From DATKRB01 sp036501425 (lineage in GTDB: Bacteria > Actinomycetota > Acidimicrobiia > Acidimicrobiales > RAAP-2), in assembly GCA_036501425.1 (NCBI GenBank), contig DASYAI010000013.1, positions 1-64,000 of the forward strand: DNA of 64,000 nt, written 5' to 3'. Positions 16,873 through 25,551 of the stretch are shown in pieces. Each line of letters starts with the position of its first letter. Within the stretch, counting starts at the first letter, position 1. The notes beneath the pieces were generated by a model that searched no databases, had not been told where the DNA came from, and saw only the letters and a program-made list of their open reading frames with translations. The position numbers were made by a program, and so were the translations under genes.

Positions 16873-18297
16873 ATGCCCGAGCTTCCCCTCTCCATCACCG
16901 AGGCCGCCGCCGCACTGCGGGACGGATCGCTGACCAGCGTCGAGCTGACCAGCGCCGTGCTGGCCCAGGCCGACGCCCACGACGCCGAACTCGGCTCCTA
17001 CCTGGCCCGGTTCGACGAGCAGGCGCTCACCACGGCGGCCAAGGCCGACAGCGAGCTGGCCCAGGGCGTCGACCGCGGGCCTCTGCAGGGCATCCCCCTC
17101 GGCGTCAAGGACATCATCGCCTCCGCCGAGGGACCGACCACCGCCAACAGCCTCGTGCTCGACCCGGCGTGGGGCGCCGGCCGGGACGCCCCGGTGGTGG
17201 CCCGGCTCAAGGCGGCCGGCGCGGTCATCACCGGAAAGATGTCCACCATGGAGTTCGCCATCGGCGCTCCGGACCCCGCCAAGCCCTTCGCGCTGCCCCG
17301 CAACCCGTGGGACACCCGGACCTGGCCCGGCGGCTCGAGCTCGGGCACCGGCAGCGGCGTGGCCGCCGGCTTCATCCTGGGCGGCCTGGGCACCGACACC
17401 GGCGGGAGCATCCGCATCCCCGCCGCGTTCTGCGGCGTGAGCGGCCTGATGCCCACGTTCGGGCGGGTGCCCAAGTCGGGCTGCGCGCCCCTCGGCTACA
17501 GCCTGGACCACATCGGCCCGCTCGCCCGTACGGCGGCGGACTGCGCCGCCATGCTGCAGGTCCTCGCCGGCTACCACGCCAGTGACCCGGACTGCGCCAG
17601 CCTTCCGGTGCCGGACTTTTCGGCCGGCCTGGGGCGGGGCTCGCTCGAAGGGGTCCGGGTGGGCGTGGAGCGGGCCCACCACTCGCCCGACGGCGCCGAC
17701 CCGGCGGCCGGGCCCTGCTTCGAGGCGGCGGTGGCGGCGCTGGAGGCGCTGGGCGCCACGGTGGTCGAAGTGGTGCTCCCGTACTACGAGGAGATGCAGG
17801 CGGCCACCATGGTGACCATGGCGGGCGAGGCCCTCGCCTACCACCTGCCCGACATGCGGACGAGGTGGTCGGACTACTTCGTGGGCACCCGTCTCATCGT
17901 GGCGCAGGGCGCCATGGCCTCCTCGGCCGACTTCGTCCAGGCCCAGCGGGTCCGCCGGGTGGCCGTGCAGGCCCTGGGGGAGCTGTTCGAGGCCGTCGAC
18001 GTGGTGGCGACCCCCACCGCCTCGCGCGGCGCCACCCCCTACGACGACATGTCGGGCGGCGTGCTGCAGGTGGGCGAGATCTTCCAGTACGTCCACACGC
18101 CCTACTGGGACGCGGTGGGGAACCCGGTCCTGGTGCTGCCCATGGGCTTCACCGACGGCGGGTTGCCGCTGTCCCTGCAGCTCGGCGGGCGCCCGTTCGA
18201 GGAGGCCACCCTGCTCGGGGTCGGCGACGCCTACCAGCAGGTCACCGGCTGGCACCGCCAAGTGCCGGCGATGGCCGCGGCCGCGGTGGCCGCCTGA
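16873..18297 (+). CDS. amidase signature family amidase (AtzE/GatA-like)
   Basis: A 474-residue amidase. The catalytic Lys79 lies in GVKDIIASAEG, the cis-serine cluster in GGSSSGTGSG, and the nucleophile Ser179 in TDTGGSIRIPAAFCG. The shorter N-terminus and GatA-like order distinguish it from the first amidase of the locus. Adjacent to it is a 70-residue AtzG/GatC-like gene, an arrangement known for AtzE-AtzG heterocycle-amide hydrolases. The start ATG 16873 has AAAGGA about ten bases upstream. Substrate unknown; the local context points to an imported amide or ureido compound. Confidence 0.88.
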   Translation: MPELPLSITEAAAALRDGSLTSVELTSAVLAQADAHDAELGSYLARFDEQALTTAAKADSELAQGVDRGPLQGIPLGVKDIIASAEGPTTANSLVLDPAWGAGRDAPVVARLKAAGAVITGKMSTMEFAIGAPDPAKPFALPRNPWDTRTWPGGSSSGTGSGVAAGFILGGLGTDTGGSIRIPAAFCGVSGLMPTFGRVPKSGCAPLGYSLDHIGPLARTAADCAAMLQVLAGYHASDPDCASLPVPDFSAGLGRGSLEGVRVGVERAHHSPDGADPAAGPCFEAAVAALEALGATVVEVVLPYYEEMQAATMVTMAGEALAYHLPDMRTRWSDYFVGTRLIVAQGAMASSADFVQAQRVRRVAVQALGELFEAVDVVATPTASRGATPYDDMSGGVLQVGEIFQYVHTPYWDAVGNPVLVLPMGFTDGGLPLSLQLGGRPFEEATLLGVGDAYQQVTGWHRQVPAMAAAAVAA

Positions 18298-18370
18298 GTT
18301 CCCCGAGCACCCGAGATCCCGAGGCGAGAGCCGAGTGACCCAGACCAACCGACACGAGACGGAGACGATG

Positions 18371-18583
18371 ATGACGACTGGAGCCCCCGACAACGAGGTG
18401 CTGGTGCGAGCCCAGCTGGCAGCGGCCGGGATCCCGGCCAGCGAGGAGGAGATCGGCCTGATGGTCGCCGGCTACGACCGGGTCAAGGGCATGATCGAGC
18501 TGCTCCATGCGGTGCCGGCCGCCCGCTACGAGCTACCCGGCCTGCACTTCGATCCCACCCCGACCTACGCCGAGTGGGGTTGA
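18371..18583 (+). CDS. small AtzG/GatC-like amidase partner protein
   Basis: A 70-residue, mostly alpha-helical protein: VLVRAQLAAAGIPASEEEIG, then a second helix (LMVAGYDRVKGMIELLH), then a hydrophobic PGLHFDP tail. The layout of two short helices and a trailing extended strap resembles AtzG and GatC, which wrap around their amidase subunit. I place the start at ATG 18371 (GGAG at 18361-18364); ATG 18368 is equally possible, and the frame extends to 18335. It sits between the AtzE-like amidase and the isochorismatase-fold hydrolase, one base before the latter. The family assignment is by pattern, not strong similarity. Confidence 0.6.
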   Translation: MTTGAPDNEVLVRAQLAAAGIPASEEEIGLMVAGYDRVKGMIELLHAVPAARYELPGLHFDPTPTYAEWG

Positions 18584-18584
18584 G

Positions 18585-19187
18585 ATGGCCCACCCACCCG
18601 GGGCAGCCCTACTGGTGATCGACATGCAGAACGGTTTCGTGGACTCCGATGGCTCGGTGGCCCGGCGCGGCGCGCCGATGCCCGAGGCGGCGCGGGTGGT
18701 GGCCGAGACGTCGGAGCTCCTCGCCGCCGCCCGCGGCGCGGCGATGCCGGTGGTCTACACCGCCCACGTGCTCGACCCGGACTACTTCGACGCGCCCGCC
18801 CGCATCGTGCGACGCGGCGTTTTGAACCGCGAGGAACAGGCCCTGGTCCGGGGCACCTGGGACGCGGCGATCGCCGACGAGCTCAAGCCCCACGCCGGTG
18901 ACCGGTTGGTGGAGAAGAACCGCTACGACGCCTTCCTCTACACCGAGCTCGAGCAGGTGCTCCGGGCGCTCGGGGTGGGGCGCCTGCTCGTCTGCGGCGT
19001 GGCCACCAACGTCTGCGTGGAGTCGACGGTGCGCTCGGCCGAGCAGCGCGACTTCGCGGTGACGGTGGCGTCGGACTGCACCAGCGGTCCCGCCGGGTAC
19101 CACGACGCCGCGCTGGCGGCCATGGCCTACGTGGCCGCCGACGTCGTGCCGTGGCGCCAAGGGCTCGAGGCCCTGACGGCCGCCTGA
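18585..19187 (+). CDS. isochorismatase-fold cysteine hydrolase
   Basis: A 200-residue hydrolase with the triad of the family: Asp13 in LLVIDMQNG, Lys111 in LVEKNRYDAF and the nucleophile Cys144 in ATNVCVEST, together with the cis-peptide motif before it. Family members include biuret hydrolase, ureidoacrylate amidohydrolase, N-carbamoylsarcosine amidase and nicotinamidase. It is the last plus-strand gene of the amide locus, one base after the AtzG-like gene. The combination with an AtzE-like amidase and a small partner is reminiscent of biuret/carbamoyl compound breakdown; the actual substrate is an inference. Confidence 0.88.
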   Translation: MAHPPGAALLVIDMQNGFVDSDGSVARRGAPMPEAARVVAETSELLAAARGAAMPVVYTAHVLDPDYFDAPARIVRRGVLNREEQALVRGTWDAAIADELKPHAGDRLVEKNRYDAFLYTELEQVLRALGVGRLLVCGVATNVCVESTVRSAEQRDFAVTVASDCTSGPAGYHDAALAAMAYVAADVVPWRQGLEALTAA

Positions 19188-19247
19188 GCGCCGGACCCGC
19201 GCCGGGGCCCCGCCCGTTTCCGGCCGCCGCGGGACGGCCCGCCGGAC

Positions 19248-20198
19248 CTACGGCCGGCCGTCCCACCAGTCGGGGCGGGGATCGCCGGGGATGCTCCAGG
19301 TCGTGAAGCCCATCACCACCCCGTGGGTGGTCGCCGGGTCGCTCAGCATCGTGACGCCGTCGTTGGCCGCGAAGGCGACACCCTTTTCGGCCAGGTACGA
19401 CTCGGCCGCCGCCAGGTCGGCCACCTTGAAGGTGGCGGCGTAGAGGCTCTCGTTGTTGCGCTCGATGTCCAGGGCCACCGGCGAGGCGTCGGTGCGCGGC
19501 TGGGCCAGCTCGACCACCATGTCCTCGCCGACGCGCACGAACGCGCTGGTGGTCCCGCTCAGCGGCACCTCGACCTGGTGCAACAGCGTCCCGCCGAGCA
19601 CCTTGGTGTACACGTCGAGCGCCCGGGGCAGATCCCGCACGGCGAGGGTGGCGTGCGAGAAGTTCGTGATGTGCAGGGGATGGTGGCGGGCCCACCACTC
19701 GGGGCTCCAGCCCGGCTTCAATCGCGGGTCGGATTGCGAGGGCCGCAGCTCGTCCTGGCCCGGGCGCGGACCGGTGACGAACTCCAGCTGGGTGAAGGTG
19801 TCACGCGGGTGGGTGAAGAGGGCCCCGGCCGGCTCGTCGCCCTCCTGCTTCACCCCGCCCGAGCCGTAGGTGCGCACCCCGGCCGCCACCAGGTCGTGGT
19901 AGAGGTCGTTCAGCCCTTCGGGGACGTACCAGGCCAGGGAGTGCCACCGCTTGCCGAACCGGCGGAAGAAGCGACCGAGGGGCATGCCCTCCCAGCCCTC
20001 GACCCGGAACGACGGGGCCAGCGGCTCCACGCAAAGGGTGCCGATCAGCACGAGCGAGGCGTCGCGGACCTCGGTCGGCAGGTAGCTGTCGGGCATGAAC
20101 CGCTGGACCGAGAAGATGTCGTAGTACCAGGCGTCGAGCTCCTTGAGGTTGTCGGTCATGTGGATGATGTGGAAGTTCTTGCCGATGGTGAAGGGCAC
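19248..20198 (-). CDS. VOC (glyoxalase/dioxygenase-fold) family protein, two domains
   Basis: A 316-residue protein made of two vicinal-oxygen-chelate modules. The first (residues 5-145, starting GKNFHIIHMTDNLKELDAWY) and the second (from FSHATLAVRDLPRALDVYTK near residue 180) each have the beta-alpha-beta-beta-beta pattern, and His/Glu residues such as HATLAVRD could bind metal. The GTG start (complement of 20196-20198) has AGAGG about eight bases upstream. It is the downstream gene of a minus-strand pair with the CoA-transferase, suggesting ring-cleavage or glyoxalase-type metabolism of a CoA-linked substrate. Confidence 0.78.
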   Translation of the reverse strand: MPFTIGKNFHIIHMTDNLKELDAWYYDIFSVQRFMPDSYLPTEVRDASLVLIGTLCVEPLAPSFRVEGWEGMPLGRFFRRFGKRWHSLAWYVPEGLNDLYHDLVAAGVRTYGSGGVKQEGDEPAGALFTHPRDTFTQLEFVTGPRPGQDELRPSQSDPRLKPGWSPEWWARHHPLHITNFSHATLAVRDLPRALDVYTKVLGGTLLHQVEVPLSGTTSAFVRVGEDMVVELAQPRTDASPVALDIERNNESLYAATFKVADLAAAESYLAEKGVAFAANDGVTMLSDPATTHGVVMGFTTWSIPGDPRPDWWDGRP

Positions 20199-20253
20199 GG
20201 TCTGACCTCTATCCGTTATCTGTCGGTGGGGTGGGCTCGGTGGGGCTCCGGGG

Positions 20254-22617
20254 TCACCAGGCGACGATGCCCCGGGCCCGAAGGTCGTCGATCTCGTCGG
20301 CCGCGTAGCCCAGCTCGAGGAGGACCTCGCGGGTGTGCTCGCCGATGATCGGGGCCGCCCCGGGGGCCCGCCCGGGCGTCGCCGACAGCTCGACCAGGCC
20401 GCCCGGCTGCTCGAGGCGGCCCCATACCGGGTGGTCGTTGGCCACCACCCAGCGGTTGCGCTGGGCGTCGGGGTCGGCGAACCAGGTGGGCGCGGACCCG
20501 CCCGAGGAGCGGTCGTCGTCCGGGCTCTGGCGCACCACCTCGCACGGGACGCCGGCGGCGTCGAGCGCCGCGAACCAGTCCCGGGCCGACTTGGCGCCCA
20601 GGGCCCGGCCGAGCTCGTCGGCGAGCTCGGCCGAATGCCCCTGGCGAGCACTCGGGTCGGCGAAGCGGGGGTCCTGGTCGAGCTCGGGCCGACCGATGGC
20701 GCCGGTCAGGGCGTGCCACTCGGCCTCGGTGCTCACCACGATGCACAGCCAGCCCTCGGCCGTCTCGTAGAAGCGGTGGAGCGGGCCGAAGCCGGTCTGG
20801 AGCCGGTCGAGGTGGGCCCGGTCGGGCAGGCCCGCACCCCCGCTCAGGACGTCGGAGGCGAACACCATGCCGGCGTTGAGAATGTTGGTCTCCACCTGCT
20901 GGCCCTCGCCGGTGCGCTCGCGGTGGTAAAGGGCCTGGAGGACGCCGATGACCGACAGCAGCCCGGCGGCGGCATCGCACATCCCGAAGCGGCTCCACTG
21001 CGGGTCGCCCCCGTCGAAGCCGCCCCCCTGCTCCCACTCGATGCCGGCCAGCGCCTGGCCCATCTGGTCCACGCCCGGCCACGAGGCCAGGGGCCCGGTG
21101 TTCCCGTACCCGGTCAGGTGGCAGTAGACGATGCTCGGGTTGACGGCCCGGGCCTGCTGGTAGCCGAAGCCCAACCGCTCGGCCACCCCGACCCGCATGT
21201 TGTAGTGCAGCACGTCGGCCGAGGCGATCAGCTTGTGGGAGATCTGCTGGCCCTCGGGCGACTTGAGGTTGATGGCGATGCTGCGCTTGCTGCGCTGGCA
21301 GGCGGCCCACAAGAAGCCGCCCGAGGTCCCCACCGCCGGCGAGACGGTGTCGATCTTGATCACGTCGGCGCCCAGGTCGGCCATCACCATCGGGCCGAAC
21401 GGGCCGGCGAGGGCCACCCCGTAGTCGAGGACCCGCACGCCCGAGAGCGCCCGATCGAGCGGGCGCGCTGGCGCCCGGTCCGGGGCACCACCGGCCGAGG
21501 ACGCGGTGGGCGCGCCGGCCGGACCACGCGCCGCGAACAGCTCGGCCGGCTCCTCGATCCGGACCGGGGGAACCGGATCGCGCTCCTCGTCGAGCTGGAG
21601 GTGGTACGGGTGGCCCAGCTGGGCGAGGCGGCCGTGGCCCGGCACCTCGGCCTGGGTCACCACCCGGTTGTGGACCACCTGGGGGTGGGTGTGGCACTCG
21701 CCCGGCGGGAGGGCGGGCTGGGCCGGCACCTCGGCCGCCCAGAGCAGCTCGAGCCACTCGTCTTTGGGGTGCGAGCGGAACATGCGCTCGACGGCGTCCT
21801 GGTAGCGCCGGCGACTGTCGTGGTCGCCGAGGCCGAGCGCAGGGTCGAGGTCGGGGTCCTCCACGCCGAAGTGCGCCTTGCCGACCCCGATGGCCTGGGG
21901 CATCGGGTGGAACCACCCGTCGGCGGCGCCGTAGGTGGGGGTGGGCATGAGGTCGCGGTACTTGAACACCGTGGTGAGATCCGGGGTCGGCCGCTCGGCC
22001 CGGGTCCAGATCATGGTGGTCCACAGCACCGCCCCCTGCATGAGCGACGTCGCCACGTGCTGGCCGAGGCCGGTCACCTCGCGGGCCCGCAGGGCGGCGT
22101 TGATGCCGCACGAGGCCAGGTAGAAGGCGCCGTAGGTGGGCAGGGGAGTGTGCAGGAACGTCGGTCCGTCCCGGAGCCAGGCCGGTTGCTCGCCGGCCAG
22201 GCCCGAGCGGGCCTGGACCAGGGCGTCCCACCCCGGCCGGTCGGCCCACTCCCCGCTGGCGCCGTACCCGGTGACCGAGCAGGTGATCAGCCGCGGCTGG
22301 GCTGCCCGGAAGGCCGCCAGGTCCACGCCCAGCCGGGCGGCCTGCCCGGGGGCGAAGGTCTCGATGAGCACGTCGGCGCCCGCCGCCAGCTCGCGCAGCG
22401 AGGCCCTACCGCCCTCGGTGGTGAGGTCCAGCTCGATCCGGGCCTTGTTGCGGTCCCACACGAGGGGCCCGGGGTCCGACGGCGTCTCGGACCCGGCGCC
22501 CGGGCGCTCGACCTTGCACACCCGGGCCCCGTAGTCGCCGAGGAGCATCGCCGCCAGCGACCCCACCATGCTGGACCCCACCTCTACGACGACCAGATCG
22601 TCGAGCACCGCCGGCAT
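20254..22617 (-). CDS. fused CaiB/BaiF-type family III CoA-transferase
   Basis: A 787-residue protein made of two CaiB/BaiF domains in tandem. The N-terminal half runs to about residue 390, and the C-terminal half starts at LSGVRVLDYGVALAGPFGPM (about residue 402). The catalytic aspartate of family III enzymes is kept in the second half (Asp548 in GMCDAAAG). The aligned position in the first half is Thr161 (PLPTYGAFY), so that half is probably structural. The enzyme moves CoA between carboxylic acids via an aspartyl-CoA thioester. The start ATG (complement of 22615-22617) has GGAGGGG five bases upstream. It precedes the VOC gene on the same strand. Confidence 0.87.
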   Translation of the reverse strand: MPAVLDDLVVVEVGSSMVGSLAAMLLGDYGARVCKVERPGAGSETPSDPGPLVWDRNKARIELDLTTEGGRASLRELAAGADVLIETFAPGQAARLGVDLAAFRAAQPRLITCSVTGYGASGEWADRPGWDALVQARSGLAGEQPAWLRDGPTFLHTPLPTYGAFYLASCGINAALRAREVTGLGQHVATSLMQGAVLWTTMIWTRAERPTPDLTTVFKYRDLMPTPTYGAADGWFHPMPQAIGVGKAHFGVEDPDLDPALGLGDHDSRRRYQDAVERMFRSHPKDEWLELLWAAEVPAQPALPPGECHTHPQVVHNRVVTQAEVPGHGRLAQLGHPYHLQLDEERDPVPPVRIEEPAELFAARGPAGAPTASSAGGAPDRAPARPLDRALSGVRVLDYGVALAGPFGPMVMADLGADVIKIDTVSPAVGTSGGFLWAACQRSKRSIAINLKSPEGQQISHKLIASADVLHYNMRVGVAERLGFGYQQARAVNPSIVYCHLTGYGNTGPLASWPGVDQMGQALAGIEWEQGGGFDGGDPQWSRFGMCDAAAGLLSVIGVLQALYHRERTGEGQQVETNILNAGMVFASDVLSGGAGLPDRAHLDRLQTGFGPLHRFYETAEGWLCIVVSTEAEWHALTGAIGRPELDQDPRFADPSARQGHSAELADELGRALGAKSARDWFAALDAAGVPCEVVRQSPDDDRSSGGSAPTWFADPDAQRNRWVVANDHPVWGRLEQPGGLVELSATPGRAPGAAPIIGEHTREVLLELGYAADEIDDLRARGIVAW

Positions 22618-22793
22618 CGCGCCCCCTCCGTGTCCGGACCCGGTCGTCCGGGCCGTCTTGCGCCGATGATGCAGCTTGCCGAGCGGCGCTCGCATCACGG
22701 CCTGGGATCCCTGTTCCTGAGTGCTAGAACCTAGTTCTCGTCGCGCGGGCCTGCCGGGTGACACCTGCGAGACCAGGTCAAAGGGGGAGCGCC

Positions 22794-23564
22794 GTGGCCA
22801 GCCCGGTGGAGCGGTTCGATCTGACCGGCAAGGTGGCGGTCGTGACCGGCGGCAGCCGGGGCATCGGCAAGGCGATCGTGGAGGGCTTCGCCGCCGCAGG
22901 GGCGGACGTGGTCATCGCCAGCCGCAAGCTGGACAACTGCCGCCAGCTCGCCGAACAGGTCGCGGCCGACACCGGGCGCCGGGCGCTGCCCGTCGAGTGC
23001 AACGTCAGCCACTGGGAGCAGTGCGAGCACCTGGCCGACACCGTGTACGACACGTTCGGCCATTGCGAGGTGTTGGTCAACAACGCCGGACTGTCGCCGC
23101 TCTACCCCGACCTGCCCTCGGTGACCGAGGAGCTCTACGACAAGACCCACGCGGTGAACGCCAAGGGCCCGTTCCGCCTGTCCTCGCTCATCGCCGCCCG
23201 CATGTTCGCCGGCGACGGCGGCTCGATCATCAACGTCAGCACCACCGGGTCGTGGCGCCCGGACTGGAGCGACCTGCCCTACGCCATGGCGAAGGCTGGC
23301 CTCAACGCCCTCACCCTCGGCCTGGCCGGGGCCTACAACCCCAAGGTGCGCGCCAACGTGGTGCTGCCCGGTGCCTACGACACCGACATCGCCACCCATT
23401 GGGCCGCTGGCTCCGTCGAGCGCATCAGCGACGCCAACCCGATGCGGCGTATCGGCCAGCCCCGGGACATGGTCGGCGTGTGCCTGCTGCTCGCCAGCGA
23501 CGCCGGCAGCTACATCAACGGCGCCCAGATCAACGTCGACGGCGGTTCGGCCCGCACCCTCTGA
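22794..23564 (+). CDS. SDR family oxidoreductase
   Basis: A 256-residue classical SDR with the cofactor loop TGGSRGIGK, the NNAG motif and a Tyr-x-x-x-Lys pair in YAMAKAG, plus the C-terminal INVDGGSART segment typical of FabG-like enzymes. GTG 22794 is chosen, with AAAGGGGGAG four bases upstream; the frame extends further up but has no better start. It is divergent from the CoA-transferase (22618-22793 shared upstream region) and likely acts on a hydroxyacyl or alcohol substrate of the same pathway. Confidence 0.88.
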   Translation: MASPVERFDLTGKVAVVTGGSRGIGKAIVEGFAAAGADVVIASRKLDNCRQLAEQVAADTGRRALPVECNVSHWEQCEHLADTVYDTFGHCEVLVNNAGLSPLYPDLPSVTEELYDKTHAVNAKGPFRLSSLIAARMFAGDGGSIINVSTTGSWRPDWSDLPYAMAKAGLNALTLGLAGAYNPKVRANVVLPGAYDTDIATHWAAGSVERISDANPMRRIGQPRDMVGVCLLLASDAGSYINGAQINVDGGSARTL

Positions 23565-23644
23565 GCGGCGGCTCGACCCGAAGCTCGCCCTACCCCCCCA
23601 CCCGGTTTTCGGTGGCGCTCGGCCGGCCCCGACGACAGGCCGAC

Positions 23645-23684
23645 GACGGGCGGAGGACGGGCGGAGGACGGGCGGAGGACGGGG
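23645..23684 (+). repeat. 11-bp tandem repeat GACGGGCGGAG
   Basis: Three perfect copies of GACGGGCGGAG (23645-23655, 23656-23666, 23667-23677) plus a partial fourth lie in the gap between the SDR and the dehydrogenase genes. They lack C/T-rich complement structure and do not encode a convincing protein. Confidence 0.8.
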
Positions 23685-23804
23685 AGCTGCGGGTGTACCC
23701 ACGTCGAGCCGGGGTATGGAGGTGTCGACGCATCGGGTGGGCGATGCGGGCAACAGCCTTCCCCCAGCCAACGGGCAACAGCCTTTCTGAGCCAAGGAGC
23801 CCCC

Positions 23805-24944
23805 ATGAGAGCAGTCGTCTTCCACGGCCCGCGCAACGTGTCGGTCGACCAGGTCGCCGACCCGAGGATCGAGCAGCCGCTCGACGCCATCGTGCGCATC
23901 ACCACCGCCAACATCTGCGGCTCGGACCTGCACCCCTACGAGGGCCGGGCGGACATGGACGACGGGATGGTGCTCGGCCACGAGAACATGGGCATCGTCG
24001 AGGCGGTCGGCCCCGCGGTGGGCCGGATCCGGGTCGGCGACCGGGTGTCGGTCCCCTTCAACCTGGCCTGTGGCACCTGCCGCAACTGCAACGAGGGCTA
24101 CACGTCAGCCTGCCTGCGGGCCAATCCGTCAGGGAACCCGGGGGCCGGGTACGGCTACCCGAAGATGGGCCCCTACTGGGGCGGCCAGGCCGAGCTGCTC
24201 CGGGTGCCGTGGGCCGACTTCAACCTCCTCGAGCTGCCCGAGGGAGAGGAGCACGAGGCCGACTTCGCCATGCTGTCGGACATCTTCCCCACCGGCTACC
24301 ACGGGACCGAGCTGGCAATGGTGGTCCCCGGCACTCGGGTGGTCGTCTTCGGCGCCGGCCCGGTGGGTCTGATGGCCGCGCACAGCGCGGCGTTGCGGGG
24401 AGCGGCCCAGGTGTGGGTGGTCGACAAGGAGCGCGACCGCCTGGCCCTGGCCGAGCGGGTCGGCGCGATCCCGATCGACTTCTCGCGGGTCGATCCCACC
24501 GAAGTGGTGATGGACGCCACCGGCGGGTTCGGCGCCGACTGCGGGGTCGAGTGTGTCGGGTTCCAGGCGCACGACGCCTCGGGCGAGGAGCACCCCGAGC
24601 TGGTGCTCGACAAGCTGGTGGAGGTGGTGCGGGCGACCGGGCACATCGGCGTGGTCGGCGTCTACGTGCCCGAGGACCCCGGTGCCCCCAACGACCTGGC
24701 GCGGCACGGGCGGGTGGCGTTCAACTACGGCGCGGCGTTCGAGAAGGGCATCTCGATGGGGTCGGGGCAGTGCCCGGTCAAGCGGTACAACCGTGCGCTG
24801 CGAGACCTCATTATCGCCGGCCGGGCCTCGCCCTCGTTCATCGTCTCCCATCAGGTGGGCCTGGCGGAGGCGCCGGCGGCATACGAGCACTTCGACGCCC
24901 GCGACGACGGCTGGACCAAGGTGCTGCTGCATCCGGCCGCCTGA
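23805..24944 (+). CDS. fdhA: glutathione-independent formaldehyde dehydrogenase-type zinc alcohol dehydrogenase
   Basis: A 379-residue zinc-dependent dehydrogenase. The catalytic zinc ligands Cys38 (NICGSDLHPYEGR) and His59-Glu60 (LGHENMGIVEAVG) are present, as are the structural zinc cysteines in ACGTCRNCNEGYTSAC. An NAD-binding loop FGAGPVGLMAAHSA follows. The EGR-type and GHENMG patterns are shared with the Pseudomonas putida formaldehyde dehydrogenase, which oxidises formaldehyde with a bound NAD. ATG 23805 has AAGGAG upstream. It may instead act on another aldehyde or alcohol; the family assignment is good. Confidence 0.85.
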   Translation: MRAVVFHGPRNVSVDQVADPRIEQPLDAIVRITTANICGSDLHPYEGRADMDDGMVLGHENMGIVEAVGPAVGRIRVGDRVSVPFNLACGTCRNCNEGYTSACLRANPSGNPGAGYGYPKMGPYWGGQAELLRVPWADFNLLELPEGEEHEADFAMLSDIFPTGYHGTELAMVVPGTRVVVFGAGPVGLMAAHSAALRGAAQVWVVDKERDRLALAERVGAIPIDFSRVDPTEVVMDATGGFGADCGVECVGFQAHDASGEEHPELVLDKLVEVVRATGHIGVVGVYVPEDPGAPNDLARHGRVAFNYGAAFEKGISMGSGQCPVKRYNRALRDLIIAGRASPSFIVSHQVGLAEAPAAYEHFDARDDGWTKVLLHPAA

Positions 24945-25084
24945 CCGCCAGCTGCATCCGGCGGCCCATCGCCAGCCGAATCCATCCCGAGCCGAACCCA
25001 GCTCGATCCGGCGGTGTGCGCCGGATCGGCGCCCGGTGGGTAAGACAACGCTCGAGGACCCACGATGGTGAAGGAGGCCCAGCG

Positions 25085-25510
25085 ATGCCGAAGACGACCA
25101 GGGGAGGCGCGGTCAAGCAAGAGGAGCTCCCGAGCACCCTGCGCCGGTCACCCCGCAAGGCTCAGGCGACGTTCGCCAAGACCCACGACTCGGCGGTCCA
25201 GGAGTACGGCGAGGGCCGTCGGGCCAACCAGACCGCCTACGGCGCCCTGAAGCACTCGTTCGAGAAGGTCGGGGACCACTGGGAGCCCAAGCGCCGCAAC
25301 GGCCCCTCCGACGAGCAGTCGGCCAAGGGCGGCGCCCGGTCGTCCCGGCAGTACCCTTCGGCCGAGGGCGTCGATGCCAACGCCTCGAAGCGCCACCTCC
25401 AAGACGTGGCCCGGCGGCTCGACGTCCGGGGCCGCTCCACCATGAACAAGGGCGAGCTGGTCGAGGCGATCAAGCGGGCCAACCGGCGCCAGAGCGCGGC
25501 CAGCCGCTGA
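25085..25510 (+). CDS. ChaB family protein with a C-terminal Rho-N/SAP-like helix pair
   Basis: A 141-residue basic protein. The N-terminal half matches the ChaB domain (LPSTLRRSPRKAQATFAKTH, then Ser-Ala-x-x-Tyr-Gly-Glu and a repeat of Ala-Asn-Gln-Thr-Ala). The C-terminal half (KRHLQDVARRLDVRGRSTMN) resembles the Rho-N/SAP-type module that binds nucleic acid. ChaB proteins are small and often described as cation-transport regulators on weak evidence. A GGAGG lies nearby, 7 bp upstream of ATG 25085. It is alone on the plus strand, facing the minus-strand repeat protein. Confidence 0.78.
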   Translation: MPKTTRGGAVKQEELPSTLRRSPRKAQATFAKTHDSAVQEYGEGRRANQTAYGALKHSFEKVGDHWEPKRRNGPSDEQSAKGGARSSRQYPSAEGVDANASKRHLQDVARRLDVRGRSTMNKGELVEAIKRANRRQSAASR

Positions 25511-25551
25511 CCGCCAGCCCCGGCCAGCAGCTGGCGGCCGGCCGGCTCGCT

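Noticed and set aside
8087..19187. Nitrile-hydratase locus
   Set aside because: One amidase resembles the nitrile-linked type, but no nitrile hydratase alpha or beta subunit or nitrilase is present.
20335..22734. A 799-residue plus-strand frame opposite the CoA-transferase
   Set aside because: It has no recognisable domain and no ribosome-binding site. The minus strand encodes both CaiB domains.
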